Assembly (NCBI RefSeq): GCF_021043395.1 | Contig: NZ_JAJNKE010000006.1 | Location: 62,001 to 126,000, forward strand | DNA length: 64,000 bases | From: Clostridium guangxiense | Lineage (GTDB): Bacteria; Bacillota; Clostridia; Clostridiales; Clostridiaceae | Direction: 5' to 3' | Shown here: positions 35,180 to 43,693 of the stretch, piece after piece | How the letters are laid out: every line of letters starts with the position of its first letter | How positions within the stretch are numbered: the first letter of the stretch is position 1 | The notes under the pieces: generated by a model | What the model was told of the DNA's origin: nothing | What the model saw: only the letters and a program-made list of their open reading frames with translations | The model's database searches: none | Made by a program: the position numbers and the translations under genes

Positions 35180-36071
35180 TACATTAAGATTATTTTTTAT
35201 CGATGCATTAAAAAGTATAAAAAGAAATAAAACTTTGAGTACAGTATCATCAGCAACGGTAGCAGCTACACTTTTTATACTTGGAATTTTATTTTTAATA
35301 TTGTTAAATGTTAGAAGTGGTATTGGTGATGTTGAATCACAAATACAGGTCCAAGTTTATTTAAAAAATGATATTACTATAGATCAACAGACAGCTATAT
35401 TAAGCAAAATAACTAGTACAAGCGGTATAACAAACGTACAATTTGAAAGCAAGGATGAAGCTTTTCAAAAGTTTAAAAAGCAATTAGGTAATAAAAATAA
35501 GTCATTAGTGGACGGGCTTGATGCTTCAACTACTATGCCAAGTTCATACATAATTAGTTTAGCTAGTCCTACTTATTCATCAGTTGTTGTAAAGGCTTTG
35601 GAAAGTAATGGAACACCAATTCCTGGAATAGATAAAATAAATGATGGAAGAGAGCTTGTAAATAAGATTATTTCAATAACTAATACTATAAAATGGGTAG
35701 GTATTGTTATATTTTTAATTTTAATTGGAGTTTCACTATTTTTAATAGGAAATACTATAAAGTTAGCAGTATATTCAAGAAGAAGAGAAATAGGTATAAT
35801 GAAATATATAGGTGCCACAGACTGGTTTATAAGGCTTCCTTTTGTAATAGAAGGAATGATACTTGGTTTTATAGGGTCTATAGTTTCGACTGTAATTGTA
35901 TATTATGTTTACACAATATTTTATTCTAAAGTATCAAGCAGCTTTATGATGAGTTCACTTATATCATCATCATATGTATGGACATCAATGTCATGGGAAT
36001 TTATACTTGCAGGAATGTTTATTGGAGCACTAGGAAGTATTCTTTCTATAAGAAAGTTTTTAGAGGTATAA
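35169..36071 (+). CDS. ftsX: cell division protein FtsX
   Basis: 300-residue permease-like protein: an N-terminal helix (about 22-45), a large extracellular domain, then three helices in the C-terminal FtsX domain. The start is ATG 35169 with AAAGGGAAG upstream, overlapping ftsE by 11 bp. An in-frame ATG at 35145 is further inside ftsE and less likely. Confidence 0.95.
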   Translation: MKTSTLRLFFIDALKSIKRNKTLSTVSSATVAATLFILGILFLILLNVRSGIGDVESQIQVQVYLKNDITIDQQTAILSKITSTSGITNVQFESKDEAFQKFKKQLGNKNKSLVDGLDASTTMPSSYIISLASPTYSSVVVKALESNGTPIPGIDKINDGRELVNKIISITNTIKWVGIVIFLILIGVSLFLIGNTIKLAVYSRRREIGIMKYIGATDWFIRLPFVIEGMILGFIGSIVSTVIVYYVYTIFYSKVSSSFMMSSLISSSYVWTSMSWEFILAGMFIGALGSILSIRKFLEV

Positions 36072-36093
36072 CTTAAAAATGTTTTATACTTTG

Positions 36094-36138
36094 TTTCAGG
36101 TAGATGAGTAAGAAGATCATCTGCCTGAAATTTGTTTT
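36094..36138 (+). terminator. terminator of ftsEX
   Basis: TTTCAGGTAGATGA / TCATCTGCCTGAAA stem with one G-T pair, followed by TTTGTTTT. Confidence 0.9.
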
Positions 36139-36194
36139 ATATGGGTGTAAAAAAACGGTACTTATTTAAATTAAAACCTAAATATAAAGTATTT

Positions 36195-36224
36195 TTGAAA
36201 ATTAAATTTTATAAGTGATATAAT
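36195..36224 (+). promoter_or_regulatory. promoter of the S41 peptidase gene
   Basis: TTGAAA at 36195-36200, 18-bp spacer, TATAAT at 36219-36224. Transcription should begin at about 36231, the first base of the 9-bp repeat. Confidence 0.65.
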
Positions 36225-36230
36225 TAATTA

Positions 36231-36275
36231 TAAATAATATAAATAATATAAATAATATAAATAATATAAATAATA
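36231..36275 (+). repeat. 9-bp microsatellite, five copies
   Basis: Perfect (TAAATAATA)5, directly after the promoter -10 element and before the SD. Confidence 0.95.
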
Positions 36276-36333
36276 TAATTTTAATATGATAACAATAATC
36301 ATATAAATAAAATTGGCATTCAGGATGGTGAAG

Positions 36334-37554
36334 ATGTTGAAAAAAATTGATAATAAGAAAAAGTGGATTGCAATAACTGTTGTTATAGTTTTGCTAACTA
36401 ATGCATTAAGTTTATTTTGGGGAAGTAAACTTTTAACTGTTTCTTCAGGAAATAATGTTGTCATTGATAAAAATACATATAATGAGATAATGAAGTTTAA
36501 AAAATTGTTTGCAATTAGAGATCAGTTGTATAAGTATTATAACGGAAAAATTAATGATAGTACTCTTGTTACTGGGGCAATAAAAGGTATGACATCATCG
36601 CTTAATGATCCATATACAGTTTATATGGATGCAGCAGAAACAAAAGAATTTAATTCTCAAATTCAGGGTCAAGAATATGTAGGACTTGGAATGCAAGTTG
36701 AATCTAAAAACGATAAGGTAACAGTTGTAGCTCCATTTGATGATTCACCAGCTAAGAAAGCAGGAATACAAAGCGGAGATATTATTCTTAAAATAAATGG
36801 AAAAGATGTTTCTGGAAAAGAGCTTGATAAAGCTGTGTCAATGATGAAAGGAAAAGAAGGCACTTCTGTTACACTGACTTTGTATAGAGCAAGCAAAGGA
36901 AATTTTGATGTTACAGCTAAAAGAAAAAAAATAGTTATGAATACTGTAACTGGAGAAATGCTAAATGATAAAGTGGGCTATATACAGATACAAATGTTTG
37001 ATGAAAATACTGGCATAAATTTTAACAAGAAAATGGCTGAGTTAAAATCAAAAGGAATGAAATCTCTTGTAATTGATTTAAGAGATAATCCAGGTGGACT
37101 TTTAACTTCATGCATTGACGTTACATCAAATTTTGTTCCTAAAAATAAAGTTATAGTTTCAACTATTGATAAAAATGGAGCTAAGGAAGAATTTAAATCT
37201 AAAGGTGGAAATTATATAGGTATGCCATTAGTTGTCTTAGCGAATGGTGGAACAGCAAGTGCATCAGAGATTTTCTCTGGAGCTGTAAGAGATTATAAGA
37301 TAGGAACACTAGTTGGAGAAAAAACTTTTGGAAAAGGTATAGTGCAAAATGTATTTGATACTGGAAATAATACTCAACTTAAAGTTACAATAGCAAAATA
37401 TTATACTCCTAATGGTGAATATATACATCATAAAGGAATAAAACCAGACATAGAAATAAAATATCCGGATAGTCTTAAGGATAAAGTTTATGATAGAAAT
37501 GTAGATCCACAATTTCAAAAGGCATTTGAAATAATAAAATCTAAAACTAAGTAG
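36334..37554 (+). CDS. S41-family C-terminal processing peptidase (CtpA/CtpB-like)
   Basis: 406-residue membrane-anchored serine peptidase. N-terminal membrane helix (about 11-34), PDZ domain (about 115-190) and an S41 catalytic domain with S309 (GGTASASE), K334 (TFGKG) and Q338. In Bacillus, CtpB takes part in sporulation signalling. The ftsEX-ctpB-minJ order is the same here. The start is ATG 36334 with AGGATGG upstream; TTG 36313 is unlikely. Confidence 0.93.
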   Translation: MLKKIDNKKKWIAITVVIVLLTNALSLFWGSKLLTVSSGNNVVIDKNTYNEIMKFKKLFAIRDQLYKYYNGKINDSTLVTGAIKGMTSSLNDPYTVYMDAAETKEFNSQIQGQEYVGLGMQVESKNDKVTVVAPFDDSPAKKAGIQSGDIILKINGKDVSGKELDKAVSMMKGKEGTSVTLTLYRASKGNFDVTAKRKKIVMNTVTGEMLNDKVGYIQIQMFDENTGINFNKKMAELKSKGMKSLVIDLRDNPGGLLTSCIDVTSNFVPKNKVIVSTIDKNGAKEEFKSKGGNYIGMPLVVLANGGTASASEIFSGAVRDYKIGTLVGEKTFGKGIVQNVFDTGNNTQLKVTIAKYYTPNGEYIHHKGIKPDIEIKYPDSLKDKVYDRNVDPQFQKAFEIIKSKTK

Positions 37555-37585
37555 AGATAAACCATTTAAAACTTCAGTAAAATTT

Positions 37586-37646
37586 AAACTATATATGCCC
37601 CGAAACACAACCTTCAAGTGACTATGGTGCATGTATAGTTTTTAGT
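37586..37646 (+). terminator. terminator-like hairpin after the S41 peptidase
   Basis: AAACTATATATGC pairs with GCATGTATAGTTT across a loop of about 30 nt, followed by TTTAG. The T tract is weak. Confidence 0.55.
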
Positions 37647-37698
37647 TCAGCTGATTTTACTATAGTTCAAACATTTTGGAGAGGAGAATTTTGCATTA

Positions 37699-38976
37699 AT
37701 GAATATTATAATGAATACTTTAATTGCACTATCGAAGGCTATTTTGGCGCCATCATATGTGCTAATTCTTATAATAATGGCAGTTATATTTTACAGAAGA
37801 AATACAAAAACAACACTCATGCAAAAAATGATTATAGGAGATAGTTTAAAATCTCCGTTGGAACTTACATTGTCTCAAATACTTTTGGGAATGCTTGCAG
37901 GTACTTTAGGCAGTGTATTATTATCGTGTTTTGGTGTGGTTTTTAAAGATGATGGTGCAATATTCTTGCTGTTTATAATATCAATATTTTTGATGCTAAT
38001 GAAAAGCAGATTTATATGCTTTTCGTATTCAGGAGCACTGGTTGGAATTGTTAGTTTAACGATTAGTGGTATGGCAGCAAATGGAGTAGATGTGAGTTAT
38101 ATAAGTTACTTGCAGGTGGATGTAAATATGCTTATGTGCATGGTCGCCATATTACATATTGTTGAAGGAATTCTTGTTTTGCTTGATGGAAAATCTGGTG
38201 TCATTCCTGTATTTACAAATAGAGATAATAAAATTATAGGTGGTTTTGCATTTAAAAGATATTGGCTTTTGCCTGTAGCTATGTTATTTATGCTAACTAG
38301 TCAAGATTTTACGTATATTCCGCAAATGACAGCATCTCAAGTTTGGAGCTTTATAAAAGGTAGTTCTTTAACTATATTAAAGGATTCTGCAATAGGATTT
38401 GGGGCATTTTACGGAATATTAGGCTATAGCACTTACACATTTACTAAAACAAAGACCGAGAAAATTATTTCATCTGGTATAAGTATAATTTCTTATGGCA
38501 GCGTTTTGCTTATATTATCTTTATTACTCAAAAACAATGTATTTGAACAATTTCTGTTATGTATTTTAGCTCCTGTAATGCATGAAATTATGCTTAGGCT
38601 TCAAATGTACATGGAGATGTCCGGAAAACCAAGATATATAAATAATGACGAAGGAATAATGGTTCTTGAAGTTGCGCCCAATTCACCTGCATACGAGATG
38701 GGGATAAAAAGTGGTGATATACTTGTTGAGTTAAACGATACAAAAATAGTTAATGAAGAGGATATTCTGAAATCATTATCAAATGTTACTAACTATATAT
38801 GGCTTAAAATAAAAAATGTACAAGGTAAGCTAAGTGAGGTAAGTTATAACAATATGAATAGCACTAAAAAACTGGGATTAGTATTTGTACCTAAAATTGT
38901 GCCAGAAGGCAGTAGGGTTATGAAGGTTGACAGTGAATCCTTTGATGACATTCTAGAAAAGGCAAAGAAAAAATAG
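37699..38976 (+). CDS. polytopic PDZ-domain membrane protein, MinJ-like
   Basis: 425 residues with about eight membrane helices, then a C-terminal PDZ domain (about 310-375; VLEVAPNSPAYEMGIKSGD). The topology, and the position after ftsEX and the CtpB-like gene, match B. subtilis MinJ (YvjD), which links DivIVA to MinCD. The functional equivalence is inference. SD AGAGGAG is about 12 nt from ATG 37699. The stop codon abuts repeat A6. Confidence 0.75.
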   Translation: MNIIMNTLIALSKAILAPSYVLILIIMAVIFYRRNTKTTLMQKMIIGDSLKSPLELTLSQILLGMLAGTLGSVLLSCFGVVFKDDGAIFLLFIISIFLMLMKSRFICFSYSGALVGIVSLTISGMAANGVDVSYISYLQVDVNMLMCMVAILHIVEGILVLLDGKSGVIPVFTNRDNKIIGGFAFKRYWLLPVAMLFMLTSQDFTYIPQMTASQVWSFIKGSSLTILKDSAIGFGAFYGILGYSTYTFTKTKTEKIISSGISIISYGSVLLILSLLLKNNVFEQFLLCILAPVMHEIMLRLQMYMEMSGKPRYINNDEGIMVLEVAPNSPAYEMGIKSGDILVELNDTKIVNEEDILKSLSNVTNYIWLKIKNVQGKLSEVSYNNMNSTKKLGLVFVPKIVPEGSRVMKVDSESFDDILEKAKKK

Positions 38977-39164
38977 GCAAAGTGAAAATATCTTGGAACA
39001 TTAAATAAATTTAATAAATCTAAAGTTCAAATTCTAAAAATACTAAGAGATTTCAATAACTCGCCTTTGGCTCAGGCAGATTGAAATCTCTAAGTTTTTT
39101 TGGAATTTGAACTAAGATTTATAAGAATTTATTTAAACTGTTCCTTCAATATTTTCACTTTGCC
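38976..39164. repeat. family A palindromic repeat, copy A6
   Basis: GGCAAAGTG at the left and CACTTTGCC at the right are perfectly complementary. Inner arms are ATAAATCTAAAG..AAGATTTAT, and the centre is TAACTCGCCTTTGGCTCAGG. It begins on the last base of the preceding stop codon. The remainder of the gap to 39445 contains a short decayed reading frame (GTGIFRILAKARLL-like, about 39200-39283) of uncertain origin. Confidence 0.8.
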
Positions 39165-39445
39165 TTAACGTTTTTTTTTGCATGTAATTTATATAGGACT
39201 GGTATGGTTGGCACAGGGATTTTTAGAATACTTGCAAAGGCTCGTTTACTGAGGGCAAACATCACTGATGGGTATATAGCTTGATGAAGTTGTTTGTTAA
39301 AAGTCGCGAGATAGGAGTTATAAATCAGAAATTTATTTTTATTGGTAGAGTTAGTTACAGTTATTTATGTAAAATAATTGAATAGCGTTGAATTATATTT
39401 TATAATAAATATATTATTAATTAAATAGGAAGTGAAGCTTAAAAT

Positions 39446-39730
39446 ATGGGGATTTGCTTAGAAAAACAAGTCTTGTTCATTTTCTTGATACCAATATGGA
39501 TAATAGTAAGAATAGTATCAATCTATTTTAATAAAAAAAGTAGAATTGATTTTTTTTGGAAAAGAGAGATTAGTTTAAATATATTCTTTATTTATATACT
39601 TTGCGTACTAAGTGTTACGTTATTTCCATTGTTTATACAATCACTCTACTCTTTACTCTCTACTCTGCTTCAAATTTCAGTTTGTAAGGATCAATTTGGT
39701 ATTAGTCATTTTAACTTTTTACCAGATTGA
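39446..39730 (+). pseudogene. truncated VanZ-like membrane protein
   Basis: 94 codons. The first 65 or so give two membrane helices and the VanZ-like N-terminal pattern (YILCVLSVTLFPLF). The remaining codons read through repeat C4, and the rest of a normal VanZ domain (about 100 further residues) is absent. SD AGGAAGTG is intact. It is read as a gene cut by repeat insertion or deletion; a small functional protein is not excluded. Confidence 0.6.
39641..39726 (+). repeat. family C arm plus tail, partial copy C4
   Basis: Only the right arm (TCACTCTACTCTTTACTCTC) and the tail (TTTCAGTTTGTAAGGATCAA...) are present. The tail points toward the methyltransferase gene. The left part is missing at the broken VanZ-like gene. 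Confidence 0.7.
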
Positions 39731-39758
39731 TGAGTGTACAAAGAAAAGAGGTGTACAT

Positions 39759-40427
39759 ATGTTTAAAGAGCACGACTTTACTATATGGGGAACCTACTGC
39801 AAATGCGGAAATGAATGCAGTATTCTTGAAAATGAACATCATCCTTGGCTTGATACTGGGTTTACCATAAAATTAAAATGCGGCTTTTGCGGTAATGAAG
39901 TGATTATAGATAGAAAATGTGCTGAAGAATTTTATAATAATAAGATTTATTCATATTATAATGATTTGTATGGAAAGATTGTTGATTTAGGCTGCGGCGG
40001 CGCTTTTTTAAGTAGATATTTATTAAAGCAAGATAAAGTTGATAAAATTTATGGTCTGGATTGCGATGAGGATTGCATAAATGAATTGACAGATATTAAG
40101 AGTCAAAAGAAATTTGAGTTTATTCAATCTAATATTAGTAACATTAGTAGTATATTTAGCTCTAATAGTATAGATTTTCTGGTTAGTAGAGATGTATTTA
40201 TGTTCGTTGAAGATACTGATAGGTATTTTGACGATATAACTAGAATTGTTACAAAAGGCATAAGGCAAATGGGATGGTATATAAAGGATAATAGTAGAAT
40301 GAGGAATAAGCTTGAACCTAAGCAAATTACTGATGAATATATTAAAAGAGGATGGAAAGTAGAATTGAAATACTTAGATTGGTATAAATGTGGATACTTT
40401 ATTAGGGCGGATAGATGTAATAAATGA
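39759..40427 (+). CDS. class I SAM-dependent methyltransferase
   Basis: 222 residues. An N-terminal Cys-rich segment (CKCGNECS ... LKCGFCGNE) is probably a zinc-binding ribbon. It is followed by a Rossmann methyltransferase domain with the SAM motif IVDLGCGGAFLSRYLL and YGLDCDEDC. The substrate is unknown. The start is ATG 39759 with AGAGGTG 6 nt upstream; the longer frame runs into repeat C4. Confidence 0.85.
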   Translation: MFKEHDFTIWGTYCKCGNECSILENEHHPWLDTGFTIKLKCGFCGNEVIIDRKCAEEFYNNKIYSYYNDLYGKIVDLGCGGAFLSRYLLKQDKVDKIYGLDCDEDCINELTDIKSQKKFEFIQSNISNISSIFSSNSIDFLVSRDVFMFVEDTDRYFDDITRIVTKGIRQMGWYIKDNSRMRNKLEPKQITDEYIKRGWKVELKYLDWYKCGYFIRADRCNK

Positions 40428-40473
40428 AAGCTTAAGAAGGCAAATGTGAAGATTGTACAAGCAATATTTGTTT

Positions 40474-40709
40474 AGTTCACAATGCACAATTCACAGTTCA
40501 CAATGAAAGATAATTTTCCTCCGCTTCTCTGCGGAAAATTTTAAAATTAATTATTTATTTCGTTCAGCGAAGCTGAACATCATTAAGTTTTAAGATTTAT
40601 CTGACGAAGGAAGGATAAATCATCCGTAACTGTGAAATGTGCATTGTGAACTGTGAATTAAAAGAATATTACTTGTAAAACTATGGTATTTGTCATTTTT
40701 ATCTTCTAG
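40474..40709 (+). repeat. family D palindromic repeat with tail, copy D2
   Basis: Arms AGTTCACAATGCACAATTC and GTGCATTGTGAACTGTGAA. Inner stems are GATAATTTTCCTCCG..GGAAAATT and TTCAGCGAAGCTGAA. The tail ATTACTTGTAAAACTATGG runs to 40709 and points to the VOC gene. No gene lies between 40428 and 40737. Confidence 0.8.
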
Positions 40710-40737
40710 ATTATATATAAAAAAGGAGTTATAGTGT

Positions 40738-41109
40738 ATGAATTGTAACATTAAATCGCTCTATTTTTGTGTTACAGATATGGATAGAGCGATTGCTTTT
40801 TATGAGGATTTACTTGAACAAAATGTAGCTGTTCATGATGAGATTTATAGTGTCTTTGATATTAATGGTTTTCGTTTGGGATTGTTTGCTTATGAAAAAA
40901 TGAATGAAAAACATACTTTTGGAAGCAACTGTTTGCCAAGTTTAGAAGTTGATAGTATTGGCATATTAAAAAGTAAATTATCAAAACTAAAAATAGTATT
41001 TCCATTAACTAAAATAGGAGCAAATTGGGTGGCAGAATTTGAGGATAGTGAGGGGAATCATATTGAAATAACCACACCAATTAATGATAGAGTAGAGAGT
41101 AAAGAGTAG
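40738..41109 (+). CDS. VOC (glyoxalase/bleomycin-resistance fold) family protein
   Basis: 123 residues forming one vicinal-oxygen-chelate module pair (CVTDMDRAIAFYEDLLEQ at the start, AEFEDSEGNHIEITTP near the end, with metal ligand Glu in HIEI). The reaction is unknown. SD AAGGAG 9 nt before ATG. The last seven or so codons and the stop are made by the AGTAGAGAGTAAAGAGTAG arm of repeat C5, so the natural C-terminus may have been altered. Confidence 0.8.
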   Translation: MNCNIKSLYFCVTDMDRAIAFYEDLLEQNVAVHDEIYSVFDINGFRLGLFAYEKMNEKHTFGSNCLPSLEVDSIGILKSKLSKLKIVFPLTKIGANWVAEFEDSEGNHIEITTPINDRVESKE

Positions 41110-41345
41110 AGAGTAGAGTGAATGTTGATTTACCTTTCGTTTCTCTCAGGTAAATCTTAGAACTTAATTTGTTCAGCTGCGCTGAACACTGCATTTTATG
41201 CCATGCGCAAGCATTAAGTTTTAGATTTTTCGAAGCATAGCGGAGAAAAATCATCCTTCACTCTACTCTTTACTTTCTACTCTCTGCTCTTGTTTTATAT
41301 AGATTACTTGTAAAACTTTAGTGTTTGTTATTTTAATTTTTCAGG
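41089..41345 (+). repeat. family C palindromic repeat with tail, copy C5
   Basis: Arms AGAGTAGAGAGTAAAGAG and CTTTACTTTCTACTCTCTG. Nested stems as in C1 include TTCAGCTGCGCTGAA and GATTTTTCGAAGCATAGCGG. The tail runs from 41301 (AGATTACTTGTAAAACTTTA) to TTTTTCAGG. It overlaps the VOC 3' end and stops 26 bp before the uvrB -35 element. Confidence 0.8.
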
Positions 41346-41370
41346 TACTTTCTAATATTTTATAAGTCTA

Positions 41371-41399
41371 TTGACAATATAAAAAAGTAATATTAGAAT
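41371..41399 (+). promoter_or_regulatory. SigA-type promoter of uvrB
   Basis: TTGACA at 41371-41376, 17-bp spacer, TAGAAT at 41394-41399. Confidence 0.75.
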
Positions 41400-41405
41400 T
41401 AAATA

Positions 41406-41419
41406 CGAACAAATGTTTG
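41406..41419 (+). promoter_or_regulatory. LexA (SOS) box of uvrB
   Basis: CGAACAAATGTTTG, matching the Gram-positive LexA/DinR consensus CGAAC-N4-GTTYG. It covers the predicted transcription start, so LexA would repress uvrB until DNA damage. Confidence 0.8.
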
Positions 41420-41435
41420 ATGGAGGTAAATTATA

Positions 41436-43421
41436 GTGGGTGTTTTTAAAATACATTCAAAATTCAAGCCTACAGGGGATCAGCCTCAGGCAATAGAAAG
41501 TATTGCAGAGGGGATAAAGAATCAGGATAAATTTCAAACTCTTTTGGGAGTTACGGGATCTGGAAAAACTTTTACTATGGCTAATATAATTGAAAAAGTT
41601 CAAAAGCCAACCTTAGTGCTTGCACATAATAAAACTTTGGCAGCACAGCTTTGTGGAGAGTTTAGAGAGTTTTTTCCTGAGAGTAGTGTTGAGTATTTTG
41701 TATCATATTACGATTATTATCAACCTGAAGCTTATGTACCTCAAACTGACACTTATATAGAAAAGGATTCATCTATAAATGATGAAATAGATAAATTAAG
41801 ACACTCCGCTACTTCAGCTCTTTTTGAAAGAAAAGATGTCATAATAGTGGCCTCAGTTTCATGTATTTATGGTCTTGGTAATCCTGATGAATATAAAAAA
41901 TTGTCAATTTCTTTAAGGGAAGGCATGACTAAAGATAGAGATGAAGTACTGAAAAAACTTGTTGAAAATCAGTATGAAAGAAATGAAATTAACTTTGTGA
42001 GGGGTACCTTTAGAGTAAGAGGAGATACCTTGGATATTTTTCCAGCTGGTTCTACAAATAAGGCTATAAGAGTTGAGTTTTTTGGTGATGAAATAGATAG
42101 GATAAAGGAAATAGATGTGCTAACAGGAAATGTACTTGGAACCTTAAAGCATGTAGTTATATTCCCGGCATCTCACTTTGCTACTTCAAGGGACAGATTA
42201 GAGATAGCCATAAATAAAATAGAAACAGAACTTGAAAAAAGGCTTAGAGAACTTACAGCGGAAGATAAACTTCTTGAGGCACAAAGACTTAAGCAGAGAA
42301 CAAATTTTGATATAGAAATGATGAGAGAAGTTGGTTATTGCACTGGAATTGAAAACTATTCAAGGATATTGGATGGCAGAGCAGCTGGAGAGCCGCCTAA
42401 AACTTTAATTGACTATTTTCCAGATGATTTCCTTATGTTTATTGATGAGAGTCATGTTACGCTTCCTCAAGTTAAAGCTATGTATGGTGGAGACAGGTCA
42501 AGAAAAAATACTCTGGTTGATTATGGTTTTAGACTTCCAAGTGCTTTTGACAATAGACCTCTTAAATTTGAGGAATTTGAAAAAAAAATAAATCAAGTAG
42601 TGTTTGTAAGTGCAACTCCTGCTAAGTATGAACTTGAACATTCTCAAAACACTGCGGAGCAAATTATAAGACCTACAGGACTTCTTGATCCGGAAATAGA
42701 AGTGAGACCAGTTACAGGGCAAATAGATGATTTATACAGTGAAATAAAAACCACAATAAAAAATGGCTTTCGCGTACTTGTTACCACTTTGACTAAGAAA
42801 ATGGCAGAGGATTTAACTGAATATTTAAAGGAATTAGGAATAAAAACAAGATATATGCATTCAGGTATAGATACTCTGGAAAGAATGAAAATAATTAAGG
42901 AACTTAGAACGGGGGAAATTGACGTTCTTGTTGGAATAAATCTTTTAAGAGAAGGACTTGATATACCAGAGGTAGCACTTGTTGGAATACTTGATGCGGA
43001 TAAAGAAGGATTTTTAAGATCCGAAACTTCTTTGATACAGACTATAGGAAGAGCCGCAAGAAACTCTGAAAGCAAGGTAATAATGTATGCAGATTCAATT
43101 ACTGATGCTATGAATAAGTCAATAAAAGAGACGAATAGAAGAAGAAAAATTCAAATAGACTATAACACTAAGAATGGTATAACTCCTAAAACTATAAAGA
43201 AGGATATAAGAGAAGTTATAGGAATAACCCAAATTGCAGAGGAAAAAGAGGAATATAATAGTTTAAATGAGGCATTAGAGGCCAATAATAAGAATATAGA
43301 AGAATTAATACAAAAGTATGAAACTGAAATGAAAGAGGCAGCTAAGAATCTTCAATTCGAGAGAGCAGCAGACTTAAGAGATAAAGTAAAGAAACTTAAA
43401 AAAGAACTTAAAAACAGTTGA
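41436..43421 (+). CDS. uvrB: excinuclease ABC subunit B
   Basis: Helicase-like damage-verifying subunit of nucleotide excision repair. 661 residues: Walker A GVTGSGKT, beta-hairpin region [12 protein letters not shown], helicase motifs to GRAARN, and a C-terminal UVR domain (about 620-655). The start is GTG with GGAGG 9 nt upstream. It is under the LexA box just upstream; uvrA follows after repeat D3. Confidence 0.98.
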   Translation: MGVFKIHSKFKPTGDQPQAIESIAEGIKNQDKFQTLLGVTGSGKTFTMANIIEKVQKPTLVLAHNKTLAAQLCGEFREFFPESSVEYFVSYYDYYQPEAYVPQTDTYIEKDSSINDEIDKLRHSATSALFERKDVIIVASVSCIYGLGNPDEYKKLSISLREGMTKDRDEVLKKLVENQYERNEINFVRGTFRVRGDTLDIFPAGSTNKAIRVEFFGDEIDRIKEIDVLTGNVLGTLKHVVIFPASHFATSRDRLEIAINKIETELEKRLRELTAEDKLLEAQRLKQRTNFDIEMMREVGYCTGIENYSRILDGRAAGEPPKTLIDYFPDDFLMFIDESHVTLPQVKAMYGGDRSRKNTLVDYGFRLPSAFDNRPLKFEEFEKKINQVVFVSATPAKYELEHSQNTAEQIIRPTGLLDPEIEVRPVTGQIDDLYSEIKTTIKNGFRVLVTTLTKKMAEDLTEYLKELGIKTRYMHSGIDTLERMKIIKELRTGEIDVLVGINLLREGLDIPEVALVGILDADKEGFLRSETSLIQTIGRAARNSESKVIMYADSITDAMNKSIKETNRRRKIQIDYNTKNGITPKTIKKDIREVIGITQIAEEKEEYNSLNEALEANNKNIEELIQKYETEMKEAAKNLQFERAADLRDKVKKLKKELKNS

Positions 43422-43450
43422 TATTGAAAATTGACAGAGATGTTTAATTT

Positions 43451-43658
43451 AATGCACAATTATGGATGATTTTCTGCTGATGCCGAAAATCTTAATTTTG
43501 ATTATTGATACAATTATAAATGGAAGTTTTATAATCTTTAAATTAATCGAGCGTAGGTGAGATTAATTATCCTTAATTGTGAACTGTGCATTGTGAATTG
43601 TGCATTGAATAAATATTACTTGTTGATTTAGATTAATTGAAGTTTAAAGATTTTAAGC
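43451..43658 (+). repeat. family D palindromic repeat with tail, copy D3
   Basis: Arms AATGCACAATTATGGATG and GAACTGTGCATTGTGAATTG. The left terminal arm is shortened. The tail from 43613 (ATATTACTTGTTGATTTAG) points to uvrA. It lies between uvrB and uvrA. Confidence 0.75.
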
Positions 43659-43693
43659 GTGGTTGCTAAATACAATGGAAAACGGGTGATGAA

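Noticed and set aside
39200-39283. Decayed DUF3368-like gene end (GTGIFRILAKARLL)
   Set aside because: Only about 27 codons with weak similarity from memory; too short to call a pseudogene.
39612-39758. 49-codon extension of the methyltransferase
   Set aside because: It lies in repeat C4 and the VanZ remnant; ATG 39759 has a good SD.
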